The notes under the pieces are model-generated. The model searched no databases. It had not been told where the DNA came from and saw nothing but the letters and a program-made list of their open reading frames with translations. Position numbers and translations under genes: made by a program. From contig CM017569.1 of the NCBI GenBank assembly GCA_007844125.1, positions 8,150,995-8,214,994 of the forward strand: DNA of 64,000 nt, written 5' to 3'. Each line of letters starts with the position of its first letter. Within the stretch, counting starts at the first letter, position 1. Shown piece after piece: positions 50,801 through 59,800 of this stretch. This DNA is from Sinonovacula constricta. Its lineage: Eukaryota; Mollusca; Bivalvia; Cardiida; Solecurtidae.

Positions 50801-53800
50801 AAGTTATACTCACTAGTTCACACCTAATTGTAAGTTACACTAACTATTTCACACCTAATTGTAAGTTACACTCACTATTTCACACCTAATTGTAAGTTAC
50901 ACTCACTATTTCATACCTAATTGTAAGTTATACTCACCATTTCACACCTGATTGTAAGTTATACTCACTAGTTCACACCTAATTGTAAGTTTTACTCACT
51001 ATTTCACACCTAATTGTAAGTTATACTCACTATTTCACACCTAATTGTAAGTTACACTCACTATTTCACACCTAATTGTAAGTTACACTCACTATTTCAC
51101 ACCTAATTGTAAGTTACACTCACTATTTCATACCTAATTGTAAGTTATACTCACCATTTCACACCTGATTGTAAGTTATACTCACCATTTCACACCTGAT
51201 TGTAAGTTATACTCACTTTTTCACACCTAATTGTAAGTTACACTCACTATTTCACACCTAATTGTAAGTTATACTCACCAATTCATACCTAATTGTAAGT
51301 TATACTCACCATTTCATACCTAATTGTAAGTTATACTCACCATTTCACACCTAATTGTAAGTTATACTCACCATTTCATACCTAATTGTAGGTTACACTC
51401 ACCATTTCACACCTAACTTGTAAGTATTACTCACCATTTCATACCTAATTGTAAGTTATACTCACCATTTCATACCTAATTGTAAGTTATACTCACCATT
51501 TCACACCTAATTGTAGGTTACACTCACCATTTCACACCTAATTGTAAGTTATACTCACCATTTCATACCTAATTGTAGGTTACACTCACCATTTCACACC
51601 TAATTGTAAGTTATACTCACCATTTCATACCTAATTGTAAGTTATACTCACTATTTCACACCTAATTGTAGGTTACACTCACTATTTCACACCTAATTGT
51701 AAGTTACACTCACTATTTCATACCTAATTGTAAGTTATACTCACCATTTCACACCTAATTGTAAGTTATACTCACCATTTCACACCTAATTGTAAGTTAT
51801 ACTCACCATTTCACACCTAATTGTAAGTTATACTCACCAATTCACACCTAATTGTAAGTTGTACTCACCATTTCATACCTAATTGTAGGTTACACTCACC
51901 ATTTCACACCTAATTGTAAGTTACACTCACTATTTCACACCTAATTGTAAGTTACACTCACTATTTCACACCTAATTGTAAGTTACACTCACTATTTCAC
52001 ACCTAATTGTAAGTTATACTCACCATTTCACACCTGATTGTAATGTATTCATTTCACATCTCATTGTAAGTTATACTCACCATTTCCCACCTGATTGTAA
52101 TGTATTCATTTCACATCTCATTGTAAGTTATACTCACTATTTCACACCTGACTGGAAGTTAAACTCACCATTTCACACCTGCTTGTAAGTTAAACGCACC
52201 ATTTCACACCTGATTGTAAGTTATACTCACCATTTCACACCTGATTGTAAGTTATACTCATCATTTCACACCTGATTGGAAGTTATACTCACCATTTCAC
52301 ACCTGATTGTAAGTTATACTCACCATTTCACACCTGACTGGAAGTAAATTCACCATTTTACCCCTGATTGTAAGTTACACTCACCATTTCACAACTCATT
52401 GTAAGTTATACTCACCATTTCACACCTGACTGGAAGTAAATTCACCATTTTACACCTGATTGTAAGTTACACTCACCATTTCACATCTCATTGTAAGTTA
52501 TACTCACTATTTCACACCTGACTGGAAGTTACACTCACTATTTCACACCTAATTGTAAGTTACACTCACCATTTCACGCCTAATTGTAAGTTATACTCAC
52601 TATTTCACACCTGACTGGAAGTTACACTCACTATTTCACACCTAATTGTAGGTTACACTCACTATTTCACACCTAATTGTAAGTTATACTCACCATTTCA
52701 CACCTGATTGTAAGTTATACTCACCATTTCACACCTGACTGGAAGTAAACTCACCATTTCACACCTAATTGTAAGTTATACTCACCATTTCACACCTGAT
52801 TGGAAGTTATACTCACCTTTACACTCCTGATCATTAATAAAACTCCTATTTTTGCATTGATTGGAAACATAAAATATCGCCCAACAATTCTGAAATTAAT
52901 TAAATTAAGACTACAACTGAAATAACTCTAATAATGTGTTACATTACATGGCTAGGGTTTGTCAGGCTCCATTTCATACTTATTCTATTACATTTATTAT
53001 GCAGAATAAACACTTTTAAACAACTGCAAAGAAAACATGTATTTCTTAATGAAGACTCAATTACTGGTGCCACCATATTTCTATCCATGTGATTTCTATC
53101 CAAATGACAGCTAACACTATATGCCAGACAGTAGGGAAGCAGTAATCACCAAGGTGTTCCTATTGGGTTATAACTCCTCAGCCCCTCATGGACCAGGTTC
53201 GAGTCCTGACCTGGACAGTAACTTTTATGACCCAAGGTCGTCTTGATCTGCCAGTGGTTATAGCCAGACATCTACCATTGTTTTCCAACACAAGTAGCTG
53301 GTCATCACAGGTATGACCATAATTGAGTTTAACCAATTTTTAATCTTACTGAGTAAAAATATTACCAGGGACTTGGGCATAAAGATCAGTAGACATGCCA
53401 GCAGCTTCATGTGTAGACCCAGATGCTGATGGTATGACAATTTTGGCTTTTCTCTTCTGCCTTTTCTCCTCGGATTGAAATGCCTAGTTTAAAGTTGTAG
53501 TTAGTAGACATCTTTTACATCTGTTTACACGTTACAAAAGAGTAATATTAACTGTAAAAAGACAACAAATAGAATGTTTTGCATTTCTGTATTATCTTTT
53601 TATCCTAATATTAGAAATAAAAGCATAGAAAAGCTTATCATGTGACACAGCAGTAAGAGCTGCCAACTAGAAAGTGATGCAACCCCACACTCAATGGAAC
53701 CAAGATCATGTCTGGACAAAAACCATCATTGTAGGAGTTGTTGTTTGTTAACCAATAATCTGTTTAACTGTTGTCCATAAATAGAGTTCAGCTGAAGCAA

Positions 53801-56800
53801 ATAAAAATGTTTCTTTTATTGTGACAGCATGCTGTGGAGATGACATGATAGCAATTAAGTCACATTATCCTGACATCTAGTAGACAAGTCATGGTACTAC
53901 CCGTAAAATGCCTATTGCCAATTAGTAACTCCTCTGACTGCTTAGCCTCCCTCAGCATGGGTTCAAGTCCCATTCAGGTGAAGGACTTAATGTTGGAAGG
54001 TTGTTCAGGGTACCTGAGGTGTGCCGTAGTCTGGGGTCTCCCTTCACCAACATAGTTGGTTGTCAATTTAATGAAAATAAAAGGTCTATGCATTTTATTT
54101 CAAAAACAAAACATCAAAATGTTTGATCATAAGAAAGGGCACCATTACCATTTTTGTTTGACCTTGGCATTGTTATGGAAATGATAACAAGGCTTTGAAT
54201 GGGGGAACTTTGGTACCTGAAGCTGATGTTATACCTAATGTGTTCAAGCTAATCTGCAGTTACGTGATATCCATAACAAACAGCCCTCTGTCAAAACAAG
54301 CTACAAATCAAAACTGATTAGGATTACTTTTTTCACCTAGGAATATATATCCGAGTGTCTTGCCTGTCAAGAAAATTATGTTCAGATGTTTATCCACCTA
54401 GACAAAATAGCCAGGTGGTGTTTAATCCAAATGTATCAATATTTTTAAACTGTGTGTTTGCAAGCCTACTATGGGGGTGGGAGACATAACATATGCAAGC
54501 ATCCACATCTTCAAAACAAAAACAATGAGAGTTGACACATTCTTCCTGTGTAGCCTATAACATCAACAGACAAGTTATCAAGTGAAAATTAAATTATGGA
54601 ACATGCTGTTATATACCAAATCATTGTTTAATACCTTTACCTAATGCTTGAATATACTATCTCATAAACAGCTGATCCATCTGTTTTATTGCCTACCTTC
54701 ACAGTAGCAGCATCCCCTGACCAGACCACAAAGAGAACCTTCCGCAGCTTGGACCTGGGGTTCCTGATCGAGTGAGCCTGCACACACTCAAACATGAGGC
54801 GAGCCACTGTGTCCGCAGGATAACCAAGCACCCCTGTACCCAGGGCTGGAAAGCCAATAGACCTGGCACCTCTCTGATCAGCTAACTCCAGACAGCAGGC
54901 AACAAATTTTGTCATAGTCTGCGGAACAAAATCATCACGATCACAATCATTATCAACATCACCATTATCAACATCATCATCACAAACATCAACATCATTT
55001 TTTTTTCTCCTTCTCCTCTTCAGTTACCTGTTTATTGTCATCCTACTTATCACCATAATGATCAAAGTTTAAGTGTTTCATTTATCATCATCCTCAAAAT
55101 CAAGAAGAACAACATTCTTCGCTGAATATTTGCATCATTATAAACACCTATTACCTGATCTGCATTAGCAGCACCACTATTCCAGGGTGTGAATGTTCCA
55201 TGGAACACCCAATGACATGGCAGCTGTCCTGCTGATGTCTCTGCCACCTCCCCAATTTTTAACCCATTAGGATATGCATCATGACACTCCACTTGAAGCT
55301 CGGGCCCTGCAGCAGTTAGGATAGTCTTGGAAAGATGACCTATCTTCAAATCCATGTTCTGATTGGTGGAGTTGACAATGACATCCACCTGACAATAAGT
55401 ACATGTCAAAAGTAGGGATGGTCACATATGACTGGTTAACTGACAATATGTACATGTCAAAAGTAGGGATGGTCCTTATGACTGGTTACTGACAATATGT
55501 ACATGTCAAAAGTAGGGATGGTCCTTATGACTGGTTACTGACAATATGTAAATGTCAAAAGTAGGGATGGTCCTTATGACTGGTTACTGACAATATGTAC
55601 ATGTCAAAAGTAGGGATGGTCCTTATGACTGGTTACTGACAATATGTACATGTCAAAAGTAGGGATGGTCCTTATGACTGGTTACTGACAATATGTACAT
55701 GTCAAAAGTAGGGATGGTCCTTATGACTGGTTACTGACAATATGTACATGTCAAAAGTAGGGATGGTCCTTATGACTGGTTACTGACAATATGTACATGT
55801 CAAAAGTAGGGATGGTCCTTATGACTGGTTACTGACAATAGGTACATGTCAAAAGTAGGGATGGTCACGTATGACTGGTTACTGACAATAAGTACATGTC
55901 AAAAGTAGGGATGGTCACGTATGACTGGTTACTGACAATAAGTACATGTCAAAAGTAGGGATGGTCCTTATGACTGGTTACTGACAATAAGTACATGTCA
56001 AAAGTAGGGATGGTCCTTATGACTGGTTACTGACAATAAGTACATGTCAAAAGTAGGGATGGTCACATATGACTGGTTACTGACAATAAGTACATGTCAA
56101 AAGTAGGGATGGTCCTTATGACTGGTTACTGACAATATGTACATGTCAAAAGTAGGGATGGTCACATATGACTGGTTACTGACAATATGTACATGTCAAA
56201 AGTAGGGATGGTCACATATGACTGGTTACTGACAATATGTACATGTCAAAAGTAGGGATGGTCACGTATGACTGGTTACTGACAATATGTACATGTCAAA
56301 AGTAGGGATGGTCACATATGACTGGTAACTGACAATATGTACATGTCAAAAGTAGGGATGGTCACATACGACTGGTTACTGACAATATGTACATGTCAAA
56401 AGTAGGGATGGTCACGTATGAATGGTTACTGACAATATGTACATGTCAAAAGTAGGGATGGTCACATACGACTGGTTACTGACAATATGTACATGTCAAA
56501 AGTAGGGATGGTCACGTACGACTGGTTAATCTCTATTCATGCTAAAAATGATAATATGCAGAATCTGCTTAGTAATATTTATGCTGATTCACTTTGTTAG
56601 TGCCTGTCTCTTTTAATAGCTAAATATATATTGACAGCCACCTACACTGGCACTGATGTGTTAAGTAATTAACAGTTTGATGTGTCAAATGAGGAAACAT
56701 AGTACATTGTTGCCTCAGGTATGTACAAACCTGTTCTTCCTCTCTATTTTTATGAAGCTTCTCCTCTTTGAGCTTGCATTGGTCTAGTCAGCCCTTTTTT

Positions 56801-59800
56801 TTACACAAAAATGGTTGACAAATGTGTACTGATACAGAGCAATGTTAAATCATTCTTATACATTTACATGAAAGCACAATACCTCAATTGTTTGTGAAAG
56901 GTCAAAACTATAAAAATCTTAGCAAATAGTAACTTATTTTTATTTTGCTTCACCCCACATCTAATTGTAAGAAACCTACACCCCACATCTGTTTATAAGA
57001 AACCTACACCTCACATCTGTTTATAGGAAACCTATCCAAGTAAGACACATATCTGTGTATAGTGTATAGGTATGCTCAAAACAAGGAAATTCAACTGAGG
57101 AAGTAATTAAAAAACTAAACAGACAAGAGATATGTTAGTTGTACATGGCATTCCAGCATTATCATTCACTTAGATACTAGTTTTGCTAATTTGTAAGCCA
57201 TTTTTTAAATGTTGCTAAAAAATAAAAAAAGTCATTTTGCTATTTGATCTTTGAATCAAAATAACAATTAACACATCAAAGGTCTAATTTGATATCAAGC
57301 TATGATTCTATGTGGATCTAACTTATTTTGTTGGACATTCTTATTTCTAAAGTTCAGTATCATCCCTACAAATGGTTTCAAACGGATATACAAAATGCCA
57401 TAACTGCTTACTTACTTTTTGTTTGATAAGCTCCCCTACAACTACTGACACCTCCATGTTTCCCAGTTGAAGCCCATCAACAGTAGTAGCTTCAGATCCC
57501 TCCAACAAATTCTCTTCTTCAGATTCTTCAGAGCACTCTTCAATTGACTTTATGTCTAAATAATTTAATTGCACATTGACATTACTTATATTATCGCTAA
57601 GCTGCTAAGCAAGTATTTTCAAGGCTTGGGAAAATAGTGTAAATCCTGATCAGCTAACACCCTGCTGGGAGCCACCAAACCAGGATCTGTACTATTTTCC
57701 GCTGAATCTACAGCAATAGGACTTTTAGCACCATCATGATGATTTTATCGTATAACTAAAGATTAAGGATGGGGTATTAACAAATATAGCAGCTAAAAAC
57801 CTCATTTACACTACAAGAGAATTTCCTGCAGTTTATTTCAAGGCTTCGTAATTCATATCTTGCACTGTTAAACCATATAAAAAGCCTCATGGGATTCAAA
57901 ATAATCTAAACATTTGTAAAAACAAAAACAATATTGTAATGTGGAATCAAATATCATTAAGAAAAGCAACCTTTTGAAGAAATTTATATGTTATTTAGAA
58001 TGTAAGAAAAGCCTAGAAATCTCTATAAAACACTTTTTAATTCATCCTCCAACAAAAAGTTTTTAAAACCATCTTTATCAACCATACAATTGAGAATAAC
58101 CCCAGTACTGTAGGTCAGTTAAATGATCTTGTCATACTTAAGATTTCTATGTACATGATTAGGAACTCTGAAGGACTGACATATTGAAAGTCCAATACTT
58201 CAGTTGCATAGACACACCCCTTCCTCCTTCCCATGATTGTCATAGTGCTTTAAGGTTGCAACAAAACCAATGTTTTGAGGAGACATGTAATATAAAAGAG
58301 GCACAATTACTAATGAACTAGTGTTGATTGGCTTACCTCCAACAGGTATGCTAGCCTTAGACTCTTTGGTATTGGGAAACCTCTTCTTCAACTCCTCCAC
58401 CATAATTCTGTATGTTGATTGTTCCAGGTCAACAATATACACTTTCTCCAGGCTGGGAGAGTGGCTTTTGTCCATAAGAAAATTGGCCAACTCATCAAGT
58501 AACCAGCATGTGGCATTTTTTGCACTGTATTGGAAGTTTCCAAGTCCAATAATTGGAAAAGCCAGAGTTTTTAAATCCAACTCAGCTGCTTTTGTTAAAC
58601 AATCAGCTACACATCTTTTTAAGTGCATCTGCTCTTTACTAAAGCCCCCTTTCCAGCGACCAATGACAGCATGGAAGATGTGTTGGCATGGCAACCATCC
58701 TGCCCTTGTAATAACAACTTCTCCTGTACTTAATGATGAGCCCTTGGCAGCAAGTTTCTTCCGACAGTCTTCTTGGACACTGGGTCCTCCTGAAATAAGG
58801 TGACAGAAATAAAGATGATGTATTTCCATAATGTTGAATACCTATACATGCAAAGATTGAATGCAGTATTTTGCAGCACATAATCCCATGGCGAACTCTT
58901 ACCCTTGCTATTACATAAAAACAGGTGTGATAAGTTTGCAACATTGTGGATATTTAGGTATATGAAAGGAGCTCTGATAGTTTAATTGAACCCAGAGGAC
59001 CTCAGCAGGTGTTGAGGCAAGTTACAGGTCTAACACAAAAACATTCTATGAGATTTGTCCATCGGCTAATTGAGGTTTTCTTTCTTTGTGTCGATGGTTA
59101 ATATTAAGTAACAAAGACTATACATAGTTACACTTATTTTCAGATTATTCACTTATTAAATATGCATTTGTGCAAACAAAGTAAATGATTGATAAAGTGA
59201 AAGAGAAATCAAGTAACACAGTGATTCAATTATGGCATAATTAATTTTGAATTACTTGATCAATGAATCCAAAACAAAACAGAAGGGTTACATAAAAGAA
59301 CTAATATTTTAGAGAGTTTATCTCAACTGTACTGAAAATTAAATACTTAATAATATAACATATTTTTTGGAATTGCCTTCAAACATTAGTAATTCTAACC
59401 TGCTTTGATAAGCTTCTCTCCTAGGCCAGTGCTGTTAATTAAATCCTGATTTGATGGGTTCACAATGGCATCTACAGCCAGCTGTAACAGGTTGGCTCTG
59501 ATGACCATAACCATGGTGGTGTGTAAAGTTACTCCAGCACATTTGAACACCTGAGTCTTCTGGTTCTTCTGTAGCTGCAGAACACAATCATGCTTGATTT
59601 CAATTTGTCGAAGTTCTGATGATCCATTCGTAGTCATCAATAATGACTGAATGCCAGGAACAGTCAACCTGTGGTCTGCATGGTGGATCCCACTTAATAA
59701 ATCCTGCAACTTTTTGATGGTCATCTTACAGCCGTCCCTGGTTCCCTGCACCCTGAACTCTCGGCAACCTTCGGTATTCACATACTTGATACTAACATTC

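Noticed and set aside
53258..53440. Minus-strand frame MSYHQHLGL... as the coding frame of exon 9
   Set aside because: It conflicts with the phases of exons 8 and 10. The alternative frame joins both neighbours without a stop.
58321..58803. 160-codon plus-strand frame
   Set aside because: It is the antisense shadow of PARP14-like exon 5.
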